A stretch of DNA of 64,000 bases from Janthinobacterium sp. SUN073 (GCF_030397665.1 NZ_JAPUBT010000001.1:1630781-1694780); one strand, 5' to 3'. Shown: positions 34,377 through 43,850, counted from the stretch's first letter. Program-made: numbers and translations. The notes: generated by a model from the sequence alone, not told the origin.

Positions 34377-35489
34377 TTATTTACGTAAGATTTCACTACC
34401 TGCGCACACCAGGCTGGCCTTGATGATTTCATCCTCGCGGTCGATCAGCAATTGATCGTCCTTGTCGATGATGAGCTTTAAGAAGTCCAGCACGTTGCGC
34501 GCATACAGGGCCGAAGCATCGGCCGCCACCAGGGTCGCCAGGTTCGGCTCGCCCACGATGTAGACGCCGTGCTTGATGACCGTCTTGCCCAGTTCTGACA
34601 GGGGGCAGTTGCCGCCCTGCTCGACGGCCAGGTCGACGATGACGGAACCGGGCTTCATGGCCTTCACCGTTTCTTCGGAGATCAGCACGGGCGCGGCGCG
34701 GCCGGGGATCAGGGCGGTAGTGATGATGATGTCGGCCAGTTTCGCCCGTTCATGCACCAGTTCGGCCTGGCGGCGCATCCAGTCGGCCGGCATGGCGCGC
34801 GCATAGCCGCCCGAGCCCTTGGCGATTTCCTTTTCTTCCTCGGTCAGGAAAGGCACGTCGAGGAATTTCGCGCCCAGCGACTCCACTTGTTCCTTGACGG
34901 GCGGGCGCACGTCGGACGCCTCGATGACGGCACCCAGGCGCTTGGCCGTGGCGATCGCCTGCAAGCCCGCCACGCCCACGCCCATGATCAGCACGCGGGC
35001 CGCCTTGACGGTGCCGGCCGCCGTCATCAGCATGGGCATGAAGCGCTGGTAGGTATTCGCGGCCACCAGCACCGCCTTGTAGCCGGCGATATTCGCCTGC
35101 GAGGACAGCACGTCCATCGACTGCGCGCGCGTGATGCGCGGCACGGCTTCCAGCGCAAAGGCGGACAGGCCGGCCGTGGCCATGGCGGCGATATTGTCCG
35201 CGTCAAACGGGTTGAGCATGCCGATCAGCACGGTGCCGCTGGCCATCAGGGCCCGTTCCCCTGCATCGGGGGCGCGCACCTTGAGCACGATGGCGCAGCC
35301 ATAAGCTTCCTGGGCGGTGCCGATCTGCGCGCCGACGGCGGCATACGCCTCGTCGGGAATCGACGCTTGCAAGCCCGCTCCCGCCTGCACGATGATCTGA
35401 TGCTTGGCTGCCAGCTTCTTGACTGTCTCGGGCGTGGCTGCCACCCGCGTTTCACCAGGCCGTGTTTCGGCCGGTATGCCTATCCTCAT
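34377..35489 (-). CDS. pntAA: NAD(P) transhydrogenase subunit alpha, NAD-binding part
   Basis: 370 aa. Soluble NAD(H)-binding domain I. It begins RIGIPAETRPGETRVAATPE as in the alanine dehydrogenase/PNT family and has the dinucleotide loop VLIMGVGVAGLQAIATAKRLG (about 167-187). GGAGG stands 5 bp ahead of the ATG. First gene of the pntAA-pntAB-pntB operon. Confidence 0.95.
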   Translation of the reverse strand: MRIGIPAETRPGETRVAATPETVKKLAAKHQIIVQAGAGLQASIPDEAYAAVGAQIGTAQEAYGCAIVLKVRAPDAGERALMASGTVLIGMLNPFDADNIAAMATAGLSAFALEAVPRITRAQSMDVLSSQANIAGYKAVLVAANTYQRFMPMLMTAAGTVKAARVLIMGVGVAGLQAIATAKRLGAVIEASDVRPPVKEQVESLGAKFLDVPFLTEEEKEIAKGSGGYARAMPADWMRRQAELVHERAKLADIIITTALIPGRAAPVLISEETVKAMKPGSVIVDLAVEQGGNCPLSELGKTVIKHGVYIVGEPNLATLVAADASALYARNVLDFLKLIIDKDDQLLIDREDEIIKASLVCAGSEILRK

Positions 35490-35900
35490 GATGCCTCCGC
35501 TAATTGATAAACTGACTAGAATCTAACACGGAAAGCAGCGCGTTAAACGTTTGTGAACCAGCAACTTCTAGTTGTACGACACTAATTTCATCAGCATCCC
35601 CCAATTCGTTTCACCATGCGGCGCGGCGACCATATTGTGGAAATGTGTGTCAATCTCACCACAGTCGAGCCTGCGTGCGCGCTTGTTTTGACCACAGGGA
35701 AAGCCTATATTAGCGGGCGTTTCCTGCCATCTTGCCGACTAAGCCCCCATGCTAGTGCGCTCCCCGGGAAAGACGTAAGTACCTCCCACCGCTATTTGCT
35801 AAAACGTTGTCATTTATCAATATGTCCGCGCAACAGAAGGCCGGGTTCAAACCGCGCGCGCAGAACAAGATAAAATGTCGGCTCTTTCAAGGATGGAATC
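35490..35900. other. Gene-free divergent region pntAA/nudJ
   Basis: About 410 bp without a convincing gene; an 85-codon plus-strand ORF here (35616-35873) has unnatural composition. It should hold both promoters. For pntAA the minus strand offers TTTAAC and TAGATT at 16-bp spacing (about 35527-35552). For nudJ, TAAAAT near 35871 is a possible -10. Small dyads such as CAACTTCTAGTTG occur. No riboswitch or tRNA was recognised. Confidence 0.5.
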
Positions 35901-36380
35901 ATGCCGAGAATCTGGAAACCCTCTGTCACCGTTGCCGCCATCGTCGAGCGCGACGGCCTGTTTTTACTGATTGAAGAAGAAACCAGCGAAGGCATCAAGC
36001 TCAACCAGCCGGCCGGTCATCTCGACCCGTTCGAGTCGCTGGAACAGGCGGTGATCCGCGAAACGCTGGAAGAAGCGGCCTACGATTTCATCCCCACGGC
36101 ACTGGTCGGCATGTACATGTCGCGCTATCAGTCACTGCGCACGGGCGAGGACGTGACCTATTTGCGCTTCACCTTTTGCGGCACGGCCGGCGCCGAGCAT
36201 GACCGCCCGCTGGACGAAGGCATCATCCGCACCCTGTGGATGACGCGCGACGAGCTGGCGGCATGCCAGGAGCGCCACCGCAGCCCCCTGGTGCTGCAGT
36301 GCGTGGACGAATACCTGGCTGGCCGGCGCGCGCCGCTGGCCCTGCTGCACACGCATGTGTCCGTTTTCAATAGCGCATAG
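35901..36380 (+). CDS. nudJ: NUDIX phosphatase NudJ-like
   Basis: 159 aa. Members hydrolyse hydroxymethylpyrimidine-PP and nucleoside di/triphosphates. The Nudix box GHLDPFESLEQAVIRETLEE (about 40-59) continues AAYDF, so the late Gly of the consensus EExG is Ala; all metal-binding Glu residues are kept. It precedes mnmA by 41 bp, the same neighbourhood as E. coli nudJ-mnmA. Confidence 0.87.
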   Translation: MPRIWKPSVTVAAIVERDGLFLLIEEETSEGIKLNQPAGHLDPFESLEQAVIRETLEEAAYDFIPTALVGMYMSRYQSLRTGEDVTYLRFTFCGTAGAEHDRPLDEGIIRTLWMTRDELAACQERHRSPLVLQCVDEYLAGRRAPLALLHTHVSVFNSA

Positions 36381-36421
36381 ACCCGCGCATGGCAATCATT
36401 TAAAAGTAACTGGAAAGCAAG

Positions 36422-37537
36422 ATGAGCAAGAAGAAAGTCGTTATCGGCATGTCCGGCGGGGTCGATTCCTCGGTCGCGGCATGGATGCTGAAGGAACAAG
36501 GCTATGAAGTCATCGGCCTGTTCATGAAAAACTGGGAAGATGACGACGATTCGGAATACTGCTCCACGCGCCAGGACTGGATCGACGCGGCCAGCGTGGC
36601 CGACGTCATCGGCGTCGATATCGAAGCCGTCAATTTCGCCTCCGAATACAAGGACCGCGTATTCGCCGATTTTTTACGCGAATACCAGGCCGGCCGCACG
36701 CCGAACCCGGACGTGCTGTGCAACGCTGAAATCAAGTTCAAGGCCTTCCTCGACCACGCCATGACCCTGGGCGCCGACCTGATCGCCACCGGCCACTACG
36801 CGCGCGTACGCCAGGCACCCACCGATGCGAGCCGCTACGAGCTGCTGAAAGCCGTCGACGCCAGCAAGGATCAAAGCTACTTCCTGCACCGTTTGAACCA
36901 GGCGCAATTGTCGAAAACCCTGTTTCCGCTCGGTGAAATCCCGAAGACGCAAGTGCGCAAGATCGCCGAACAGCTGGCGCTGCCGAACGCGCAAAAGAAG
37001 GATTCGACGGGCATCTGTTTTATCGGCGAACGCCCGTTCCGCGAATTTTTGAACCGCTATCTGTCGTACAAGCCTGGCCCGATGAAGACGGCCGACGGCA
37101 AGACGGTGGGCGAACACGTGGGCCTGAGTTTTTATACGCTGGGCCAGCGCAAGGGCATCGGCATCGGCGGCGTGAAGTCGTACCAGAATGCCGATGGCAG
37201 CAGCGACGCCTGGTATGTGGCGCGCAAGGATATCGCCAATAACACCCTGTGGGTGGTGCAGGGCCATGACCATCCGTGGCTGCTGTCGCCCGCCTTGACG
37301 GCGGACCAGGCCAGCTGGGTCGCGGGCGTGGCGCCGCAAGCGGGCGCCCTGTCCGCCAAGACGCGCTACCGCCAGGCCGACGTGGCTTGCCAGCTGCTGC
37401 CGGAGGGAAATGAACACTTCAGCCTGGCGTTTGACCAGGCACAATGGGCCGTCACGCCGGGCCAGTCGGCCGTGTTGTATGATGGGGATATCTGCCTGGG
37501 CGGCGGCATCATCGCCAGCGCCACGGGCTTGCCCTGA
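36422..37537 (+). CDS. mnmA: tRNA-specific 2-thiouridylase MnmA
   Basis: 371 aa. Adds sulfur to U34 of tRNAs for Lys, Glu and Gln, using sulfur relayed from IscS/Tus. The PP-loop for adenylation is [13 protein letters not shown] (about 9-21), catalytic Cys residues lie in [12 protein letters not shown] (about 102) and [13 protein letters not shown] (about 200), and a C-terminal beta domain follows. Confidence 0.97.
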   Translation: MSKKKVVIGMSGGVDSSVAAWMLKEQGYEVIGLFMKNWEDDDDSEYCSTRQDWIDAASVADVIGVDIEAVNFASEYKDRVFADFLREYQAGRTPNPDVLCNAEIKFKAFLDHAMTLGADLIATGHYARVRQAPTDASRYELLKAVDASKDQSYFLHRLNQAQLSKTLFPLGEIPKTQVRKIAEQLALPNAQKKDSTGICFIGERPFREFLNRYLSYKPGPMKTADGKTVGEHVGLSFYTLGQRKGIGIGGVKSYQNADGSSDAWYVARKDIANNTLWVVQGHDHPWLLSPALTADQASWVAGVAPQAGALSAKTRYRQADVACQLLPEGNEHFSLAFDQAQWAVTPGQSAVLYDGDICLGGGIIASATGLP

Positions 37538-37560
37538 TCATGGACTGAAAGGATACGCTG

Positions 37561-37707
37561 ATGCACACACTGCACGCCCGGATTGTCACCGCATGGAATG
37601 CCTTGCCCGTAGTCTTGCAAGCCAGCTTGCTGCTGGGTGCCACAGCGTACTGTTTGCTGCATCTCGGAAAGTCATTGGGCCAGGCACTGTATTACCTGAC
37701 CCACTGA
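37561..37707 (+). CDS. Small hypothetical membrane protein (48 aa)
   Basis: A 49-codon ORF with AAAGGA seven bases before the ATG, starting 23 bp after mnmA. The product MHTLHARIVTAWNALPVVLQ continues into a hydrophobic stretch (about 16-36) and ends KSLGQALYYLTH. One membrane helix is likely. No family is recognised. The good ribosome site, spacing and hydrophobic pattern support it; its short length leaves doubt. Confidence 0.5.
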   Translation: MHTLHARIVTAWNALPVVLQASLLLGATAYCLLHLGKSLGQALYYLTH

Positions 37708-37727
37708 CACCTGACAATGCCACCAGT

Positions 37728-38150
37728 TCAGCCGGGCTGCTTGGTCGATTGTGCGGCGGCGGCCAGCGCCTGCTGCTGCTTGCGCACCATGGCAATGACC
37801 GTATTGCGCACGGTTTTCAGGACCGTGTCGGCCATGAAGGGCTTGACGATGAAGCCCGACACGCCCATCGCATGCGCCGCCTGCAGCGAGGCGGCGTCGA
37901 TGCCGCCCGAGACCATGAAAATGAGCGTCTTCGGGTACTGGGCGCGGATGGTTTGCACCACATTGCTCCCGTCTTCCACCTGCTCGCGCGCGATGCACAC
38001 GAAATGCGGATGGTGCTTGACCAGCAGCGCCAGTCCCAGCGCGCTGGTATGCGTCTGCCCGCAGACATCGTAGCCGCCATCGGTCAGGACCGTGTTCAGC
38101 AGGCCGCGCGCCACGGCGCTGCTATCGATCAGGACTGTTTTTAACATCAT
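37728..38150 (-). CDS. Stand-alone receiver-like protein lacking the phospho-acceptor Asp
   Basis: 140 aa from ATG 38150 (GGAAG upstream). CheY-type alpha/beta fold: VLIDSSAVARGLL at strand 1, FMVSGG (conserved Ser) at strand 4 and FIVKPF (conserved Lys) at strand 5. At the end of strand 3, where PDLVLLD is normal, it reads PHFVCIA, so the phosphorylatable Asp is Ala. The second acidic residue after strand 1 is Ser. It is probably a pseudo-receiver acting by binding rather than phosphorylation. A basic/Gln-rich tail (RKQQQ) follows. Confidence 0.8.
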   Translation of the reverse strand: MMLKTVLIDSSAVARGLLNTVLTDGGYDVCGQTHTSALGLALLVKHHPHFVCIAREQVEDGSNVVQTIRAQYPKTLIFMVSGGIDAASLQAAHAMGVSGFIVKPFMADTVLKTVRNTVIAMVRKQQQALAAAAQSTKQPG

Positions 38151-38197
38151 GATTGCTTCCCTTGCTTGATTTATTCCGCGTTCTGGCTGGAAGAGCT

Positions 38198-38971
38198 CTA
38201 TTTTTCCCACACAAGCTTGTTCCAGGTCACGCCCAACGTGACATCCGTTTTGAGCGCAACTAACTTTCTTGAAAGATACAGTATTTCCCGCTCTTTTCGC
38301 AGGCTTTCGCCCAGCGCACCGGGCAAAATCCCCGCGCCGGCCATCACGGCGTCGATATTGCCGTAACCGCGCAACAGTTTCGCCCCCGTTTTCAGGCCGA
38401 TCTTCGACACCCCGGGGATGCTGTCGGTGACGTCGCCCATCAGCGCCAGCAAGTCGGGCAGCAGTTCCGGCGGCACGCCGAACTTTTTCTCGACCCAGGC
38501 ACGGTCGTGCCAGATGCCCTTGAAATGGTCCCACACGAGCGCGCCGTGCGCGATCAGGCCATGCAAATCCTTGTCGGTGGTGGCGATGACGGCCGCGCCG
38601 CGCCCCTCGTGCAGCCAGCGCATGACGGCCGTGCCGATCACGTCGTCGGCCTCCACTTCGGGAATGCTGACCACGTGCATGCCGAAGCTGGCCAGGGTGG
38701 CGTAAAAGCCCGGCAAGGCGTCGCGCAGTACCTGCGGCATGGGCTGGCGCCCCTCGCGATAGCCCGCATACAGGGCGTGGCGCCAGGTCGGGCCGCCAAA
38801 GTCGAAGGCCGGCAGGATGTGCGTCGGCTCGTGGTCGTTGATGAGGGTGCGGAACGACGACAGCGCGTGGCGCAGCGCGATCTCCGCCTTCAGGTCGGAA
38901 TCGGGTTCAGGACTGGCTTCGTAGACGCGGCGTACGATATTCAAGCCGTCGATAGCGAGGAGTCTGGCCAT
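38198..38971 (-). CDS. 5'-3' exonuclease / flap endonuclease-like protein (Xni-like)
   Basis: 257 aa, similar to the N-terminal nuclease domain of DNA polymerase I and to Xni/ExoIX. Metal-binding acidic residues lie in LLAIDGLNIVRR, EVEADDVIGT and IATTDKDLHGL, and the helix-hairpin-helix DNA-binding part is MGDVTDSIPGVSKIGLKTGAKLL. A stand-alone enzyme would trim flaps in repair or replication. It is separate from any polymerase gene here. Confidence 0.9.
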   Translation of the reverse strand: MARLLAIDGLNIVRRVYEASPEPDSDLKAEIALRHALSSFRTLINDHEPTHILPAFDFGGPTWRHALYAGYREGRQPMPQVLRDALPGFYATLASFGMHVVSIPEVEADDVIGTAVMRWLHEGRGAAVIATTDKDLHGLIAHGALVWDHFKGIWHDRAWVEKKFGVPPELLPDLLALMGDVTDSIPGVSKIGLKTGAKLLRGYGNIDAVMAGAGILPGALGESLRKEREILYLSRKLVALKTDVTLGVTWNKLVWEK

Positions 38972-39042
38972 GCGGTTAATAGATGCTGGTTGAATCGGGC
39001 ATTTTACCGTATGGTTCCCCGCACATAGCCCTTGAATGCCGC

Positions 39043-39714
39043 TTATTTGGCGAAATCGTAGGGCCCGCCTTTTTCCAGGGCCCGCTGGTAGGCGGGCCGC
39101 GCGTGGATGCGCTGCAGGAACGCCGTCAGCTTCGGCAGGCGATCGTCGAGTCCGCCGCGCATGGCGGCCGCTTCCAGCGGAAAGCTCATCTGGATGTCGG
39201 CCGCCGTGAATTCATTGCCGGCAAACCATTTGGTGTTCTCCAGCTCCCCTTCCATGTAGGCCAGCTGGCTGTTGATGTTGGGCATGATGAAGCTGCTCTT
39301 GACCTTGCCGGCGATGCCGCGCGCGATCGGTTTCACGAAGAAAGGCATGGGCGACGATTCGACCTTGTCGAACACCAGCTTCAGCAGCAGCGGCGGCATG
39401 GCCGAGCCTTCCGCGAAGTGCAGCCAGTAGGTCCAGCGCAGCTTGTCCGGCGTGCCCGCTGCCGGGATCAAGCGGCCATTGCCGTAGCGCTCGACCAGGT
39501 AGTCGATGATGGCGCCCGATTCGGCGATGGTGTTGGCGCCATCCGTGATCACGGGCGACTTGCCCAGGGGATGGACGGCTTTCAGCGAGGCGGGCGCCAG
39601 CATGGTTTTCGGGTCGCGCTGGTAGCGCTTGACCTCATATTCCAGGCCCAGTTCCTCGAGCAGCCAGAGCACGCGCTGCGAGCGCGAATTGTTCAGATGG
39701 TGGACGACGATCAT
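39043..39714 (-). CDS. Glutathione S-transferase family protein
   Basis: 223 aa. Thioredoxin-like N-domain (1-80) with NNSRSQRVLWLLEEL, where Ser or Asn may activate glutathione, and the cis-Pro/gamma-Glu contacts GKSPVITDG and AESGAIIDYL. Helical C-domain contains AGNEFTAADIQMSFPLEA. Cytosolic; substrate unknown. Confidence 0.9.
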   Translation of the reverse strand: MIVVHHLNNSRSQRVLWLLEELGLEYEVKRYQRDPKTMLAPASLKAVHPLGKSPVITDGANTIAESGAIIDYLVERYGNGRLIPAAGTPDKLRWTYWLHFAEGSAMPPLLLKLVFDKVESSPMPFFVKPIARGIAGKVKSSFIMPNINSQLAYMEGELENTKWFAGNEFTAADIQMSFPLEAAAMRGGLDDRLPKLTAFLQRIHARPAYQRALEKGGPYDFAK

Positions 39715-39820
39715 GGTGTTTCCCGTTAGGCGATGGATGAGTTCCAGTATAGCCGGGACGACCGGATCGGGCAGCGCATGACGATATACGAAAAGAAATT
39801 GCGAAAAACAGCATTTTCAA

Positions 39821-39849
39821 TTGATAACTTTTCAATCTTCCCTTATCTT
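39821..39849 (+). promoter_or_regulatory. Predicted promoter for the DUF898/M48 pair
   Basis: TTGATA (39821-39826) and TATCTT (39844-39849) are separated by exactly 17 bp, 32 bp before the GTG start. The surrounding sequence is markedly AT-rich for this genome. Confidence 0.55.
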
Positions 39850-39880
39850 GTTTTGTTTCCAATAAGTAAGGAAACCCCCT

Positions 39881-40933
39881 GTGGATTTCGACACCAACAA
39901 CACCACGCCCAAGCGCGAAGCCATCACCTTCAGCGCCACCGGCAGCGAATACTTCCGTATCTGGATCGTCAACCTGCTGCTGAGCATCGTTACCCTGGGC
40001 ATTTATTCCGCATGGGCCAAGGTGCGCCGCAACCGCTATTTCTATTCCAGTACCCACCTCGCCGGCAGCAGCTTCGAATACCACGGCAATGCCGTGGCCA
40101 TCCTGAAGGGCCGCATCGTGGCCGTCGTACTGATCGGCGGCTACAACATCGCCCTGAAAGTTGCGCCCCTTGTGGGCCTGCTGATGTTCGTGCTGCTGGC
40201 CGCCATCCTGCCCTGGCTGGTATGGAAAAGCCTGCAGTTCAAGCTGTACAACACCAGTTACCGGGGTATCCGCTTCGGTTTCGGCGGCAGCGCCAAGGAA
40301 GCCTACAAATACTTCCTGTGGCTGCCCATCCTGAATACCTTCACCCTGGGCTTGATGACGCCATTCCTGCACCAGCGCCTGAAGCGCTTCCAGCACACGC
40401 AAAGCCGCTTCGGCACCAGCCAGTTCAGCTTTGACGCCACGGTCGGCAGCTTTTACAAGACGTACCTGCTGTTCTTCGCGCTGCTGCTGGGCGGCCTGCT
40501 GGTGCTCATTTTCGTCGTCTTCGGCAGCGTGTTTGCCTCGTTTGCGGCCCATGCCAACGACGCCACCAAGGTCGGCAGCCTGATGTTTGCCATCGGCGCC
40601 CTGTATCTGTGGGCGTTTACCGTGCTGCCGCTGTTCCTGACCATGATCCAGAACCTGATCTGGAACCACACGCGCTTGCAGCAGCACCAGTTCCAGTCGC
40701 AGCTGACCTGGGGCCGCACCACCTTCATCATGCTGACCAACCTGCTGGGCGTCATCGTCACGCTGGGCCTGTTCGCGCCATTCGCCCACGTGCGCTGGCT
40801 GAAGTACCGCCTGGAAGCGACGTCGATGCTGGTGCACGGCAGCCTGGACGAGTTTGTCGCCGCCACGGGCCAGCAAGTGTCGGCCACGGGCGAAGGCATG
40901 GCCGACCTGCTGGACTTCGACCTGTCGATGTAA
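39881..40933 (+). CDS. DUF898 (YjgN-like) multi-pass membrane protein
   Basis: 350 aa with a GTG start preceded by AAGGA. The family architecture repeats a core of FRIWIVNLLLSIVTLGIYSAW type followed by KVRRNRYF, and again RTTFIMLTNLLGVIVTLGLF with FAHVRWLKYRL near the C-terminus. Several membrane helices. Function of the family is not known. The M48 peptidase gene starts 3 bp after its stop, so the two are surely co-expressed. Confidence 0.88.
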   Translation: MDFDTNNTTPKREAITFSATGSEYFRIWIVNLLLSIVTLGIYSAWAKVRRNRYFYSSTHLAGSSFEYHGNAVAILKGRIVAVVLIGGYNIALKVAPLVGLLMFVLLAAILPWLVWKSLQFKLYNTSYRGIRFGFGGSAKEAYKYFLWLPILNTFTLGLMTPFLHQRLKRFQHTQSRFGTSQFSFDATVGSFYKTYLLFFALLLGGLLVLIFVVFGSVFASFAAHANDATKVGSLMFAIGALYLWAFTVLPLFLTMIQNLIWNHTRLQQHQFQSQLTWGRTTFIMLTNLLGVIVTLGLFAPFAHVRWLKYRLEATSMLVHGSLDEFVAATGQQVSATGEGMADLLDFDLSM

Positions 40934-40936
40934 GCA

Positions 40937-41947
40937 ATGAACGCCAACACGCAAGAAGACCACGCCGCTCTGGCCGCCCGCTATTTCGACGGCCAGAGTT
41001 CGCGCCTGTACCACGTGACACTGTCCGTGCGCGATGGCGTGGCCATGCTGGCAGGCGACATCGAGCGCAGCTGTCCGCTGGGCGAACTGCACGTGTCCGA
41101 ACGCAGCAGCCACGCCGTGCGCAAGGTCAGCTTTCCCGACGGCGCCTACCTGGAAATCGCCGACCAGGCGGCCTTCAACACATTGCTGCACGACACGGGC
41201 CACCGCGACGGCTGGGTGGTGCGGCTGCAGCAAAGCTGGCGCGGCGCCCTGCTGGCCACGGTCGCCACCGTGCTGGCCCTGTGGCTCAGCTATCAGTACC
41301 TGCTGCCGGTGGTGGCGAAGGGGCTCGCGTATGCGATTCCCCAGTCCGTCGAGCGGCAACTGGGCCAGGGCGTGCTCGATTTCCTCGACGGCCACGTGTT
41401 TGAAGCGAGCAAGCTCGCTGGCACGCGCCAGCAAGCCTTGCGCAATCAGTTCGCGCGCCTGTCCACGCCCGGCGACAGCACGCCCGAGCACCGCATCGTT
41501 TTCCGCAAGAGCAAGATCGGTCCGAACGCGTTTGCCCTGCCATCCGGCGACATCGTGCTGACCGATGAAATGATCGAGCTGCTGCCCGATGACCTGGCCA
41601 TCATGGGCGTGCTGGCGCATGAGCTGGGCCATTTGCAGCAGCGCCACCTGACGCGGCGCATCATCCAGACCTCGGCCGTCGGCGCCGGCGCGGCGCTGCT
41701 GTTCGGCGACGTGTCGACGGTGGTGGCCACCGTGCCACCGCTGTTGCTGGACTTGAAGTATTCGCGCGATGTCGAACGCGACGCGGACGACTATGCGATC
41801 GCCATGCTGCGCCAGAATGGCATTGCGCTGGAACACCTGGCGCAAGTGTTTGTCGCCCTGGGCAAGCTGGACCAGGGCACGCCGTACTTGTCGAGCCATC
41901 CGGCCAGCACTGAACGCATCGCACGCATCAGAGCGGCACAGCGCTAA
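40937..41947 (+). CDS. M48-family membrane metallopeptidase
   Basis: 336 aa. A non-classical N-terminal domain of about 90 residues and one membrane helix (about 98-120) precede the zinc peptidase domain with LAHELGHLQQRH (about 227-238) and the third ligand Glu in DVERDADDYAIAM (about 276). HtpX/Oma1-like proteases with such anchors handle membrane or periplasmic quality control. Coupling to the DUF898 gene suggests a shared task at the inner membrane. Confidence 0.9.
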   Translation: MNANTQEDHAALAARYFDGQSSRLYHVTLSVRDGVAMLAGDIERSCPLGELHVSERSSHAVRKVSFPDGAYLEIADQAAFNTLLHDTGHRDGWVVRLQQSWRGALLATVATVLALWLSYQYLLPVVAKGLAYAIPQSVERQLGQGVLDFLDGHVFEASKLAGTRQQALRNQFARLSTPGDSTPEHRIVFRKSKIGPNAFALPSGDIVLTDEMIELLPDDLAIMGVLAHELGHLQQRHLTRRIIQTSAVGAGAALLFGDVSTVVATVPPLLLDLKYSRDVERDADDYAIAMLRQNGIALEHLAQVFVALGKLDQGTPYLSSHPASTERIARIRAAQR

Positions 41948-41954
41948 GCACCTC

Positions 41955-41984
41955 ACGCGGCGCCGCTGGGCGCCGCGTTCTTTC
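41955..41984 (+). terminator. Terminator after the M48 peptidase gene
   Basis: ACGCGGCGCC (41955-41964), loop GCTG, GGCGCCGCGT (41969-41978), then TCTTT. A perfect 10-bp GC-rich stem with a short interrupted T-run. Confidence 0.7.
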
Positions 41985-42050
41985 CCTCCAGCACGTTCCG
42001 TGAATCGAAGGTAGACTCAGCAATATCAGTCTGACTTCACCGGAGTGCCC

Positions 42051-43661
42051 ATGCACCTAGTACCATTTCGCTACCTGACCTTCATTGCGACGGCCGCCAT
42101 CTTTGTCCTGTCCCTGTTTTACTATGACCATTACTGGCTGCCCGTGCTGGCCGGTGCGTTGACCCTGGTCGGCATCAGCGACCTGCTGCAAACGAAGCGC
42201 GCCCTGCGCCGCAACTACCCCATCCTCGCGCACTTCCGCTTCTTTTTTGAGAGCATCCGCCCCGAAATCCGCCAGTATTTCCTGGAAAGCGACAGTGAGG
42301 CGACGCCGTTCTCGCGCAGCCAGCGCAGCATCGTCTACCAGCGCGCCAAGGAGCAAACGGACAAGCGCCCGTTCGGCACCCAGCTCGACGTGTACCAGGC
42401 GGGCTATGAATGGATCAACCATTCCATCGCCCCCGCCAAGGTGACGGGCCACGATTTCCGCATCGAGATCGGCAACCACCCGGACTGCCCGCGCACAAAG
42501 CCGTATTCGGCCAGCGTCTTCAATATCTCGGCGATGAGCTTTGGCGCCCTGTCGGCCAACGCCATCCTGGCCCTGAATGGCGGCGCGCGCAGCGGCGGCT
42601 TCATGCACGACACGGGCGAAGGCAGCATCAGCCCCTATCACCGCGAAAACGGCGGCGACCTGGTGTGGGAAATCGGCTCCGGCTATTTTGGCTGCCGCAA
42701 CCAGGACGGTACCTTTTCAGAAGAACGCTTCATCGCCAACGCCAGCTCCGAGCAAGTCAAAATGATCGAGCTGAAAATGTCGCAGGGCGCCAAGCCTGGC
42801 CACGGCGGCGTGCTGCCCGGCCCGAAGGTGACGATCGAGATCGCCACCACGCGCGGCGTGATGGTGGGCGAGGATTGCGTCTCGCCGGCGGCGCACAGCG
42901 CCTTTTCCACGCCACTGGAAATGCTGCATTTTATCGACCGTCTGCGCACGCTCTCCGGCGGCAAGCCGACGGGCTTCAAGCTGGCCATCGGCCATCCGTG
43001 GGAGTTTTTCGCCATCGTCAAGGCCATGCTGGAAACGGGCATCACGCCCGACTTCATCGTCGTCGACGGCAGCGAAGGGGGCACGGGCGCCGCGCCCCTG
43101 GAATTCACGGACCATGTGGGCACACCGCTGCAGGAAGCGCTGGTGCTCGTGCATAACACCCTGGTGGGCGCCAACCTGCGCGCGAAGATCAAGATCGGCT
43201 GCTCGGGCAAGATCATCACGGCCTTCGACATCGCCCGCTTGCTGGCACTGGGCGCCGACTGGTGCAATTCGGCGCGCGGCTTCATGTTCGCGCTGGGCTG
43301 CATCCAGTCGCAAAGCTGCCACACGGACCGCTGCCCCACGGGCGTGGCCACGCAAGACCCGCAGCGCCAGCGCGCGCTGGTGGTGTCCGACAAGATCGCC
43401 CGCGTGGCGCACTTCCACCAGAACACCATGAAGGCGCTGGCCGAACTGATCGCCGCCGCCGGCCTGGCGCATCCGCAGGAGCTGCGCCCGCATCACCTGG
43501 TGCGGCGCATTTCGCCCAACCAGGTGAAACTGGCCTCGGCCCTGCTGCCCTTCCTGGAAGCGGGCCAGCTGCTCGACCCGAGCCAGCTGCCGCAGCTGCC
43601 GCCCGTATTCGGCCTGTACTGGCCCAAGGCGCAATCGGCATCGTTCCAGCGCCTCGATTGA
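42051..43661 (+). CDS. FMN-binding glutamate-synthase-family protein
   Basis: 536 aa from ATG 42051 (CCGGAG upstream). Two N-terminal membrane helices (about 5-45) precede a GltB-type FMN barrel with GGARSGGFMHDTGEGSISPY, IVVDGSEGGTGAAPLEFTDH and, near the end, the iron-sulfur-like Cys stretch CHTDRCPTGVATQDP. It lacks the glutaminase domain of true glutamate synthase, so it is an FMN oxidoreductase of unknown substrate anchored at the membrane. Confidence 0.88.
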   Translation: MHLVPFRYLTFIATAAIFVLSLFYYDHYWLPVLAGALTLVGISDLLQTKRALRRNYPILAHFRFFFESIRPEIRQYFLESDSEATPFSRSQRSIVYQRAKEQTDKRPFGTQLDVYQAGYEWINHSIAPAKVTGHDFRIEIGNHPDCPRTKPYSASVFNISAMSFGALSANAILALNGGARSGGFMHDTGEGSISPYHRENGGDLVWEIGSGYFGCRNQDGTFSEERFIANASSEQVKMIELKMSQGAKPGHGGVLPGPKVTIEIATTRGVMVGEDCVSPAAHSAFSTPLEMLHFIDRLRTLSGGKPTGFKLAIGHPWEFFAIVKAMLETGITPDFIVVDGSEGGTGAAPLEFTDHVGTPLQEALVLVHNTLVGANLRAKIKIGCSGKIITAFDIARLLALGADWCNSARGFMFALGCIQSQSCHTDRCPTGVATQDPQRQRALVVSDKIARVAHFHQNTMKALAELIAAAGLAHPQELRPHHLVRRISPNQVKLASALLPFLEAGQLLDPSQLPQLPPVFGLYWPKAQSASFQRLD

Positions 43662-43850
43662 GACGGCGCCTGCGCAAGTGAGCAAGTGGAGCAATACCAC
43701 TTAATAACCACTTGCGCAAATATCCAAATCCAATACAATACCAAAACAAGTACAAAACCAAGGCAGCTTTTCCGGTGACCGCCACGATGCGCCACCACGG
43801 TGCCAGAATACGTATGTCGTCGTCACAATAAATACCGGAGGAGTTGCAGC

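Noticed and set aside
35840..35870. Possible tRNA T-arm (GGGTTCAAACC)
   Set aside because: No acceptor, D-arm or anticodon stem could be built around it.
35616..35873. 85-codon ORF in the pntAA/nudJ gap
   Set aside because: No ribosome site, mixed Cys/Arg/Ser composition and no family resemblance.
39635..41956. 773-codon minus-strand frame
   Set aside because: Antisense to the DUF898 and M48 genes, both of which have clear family motifs; composition is artefactual.
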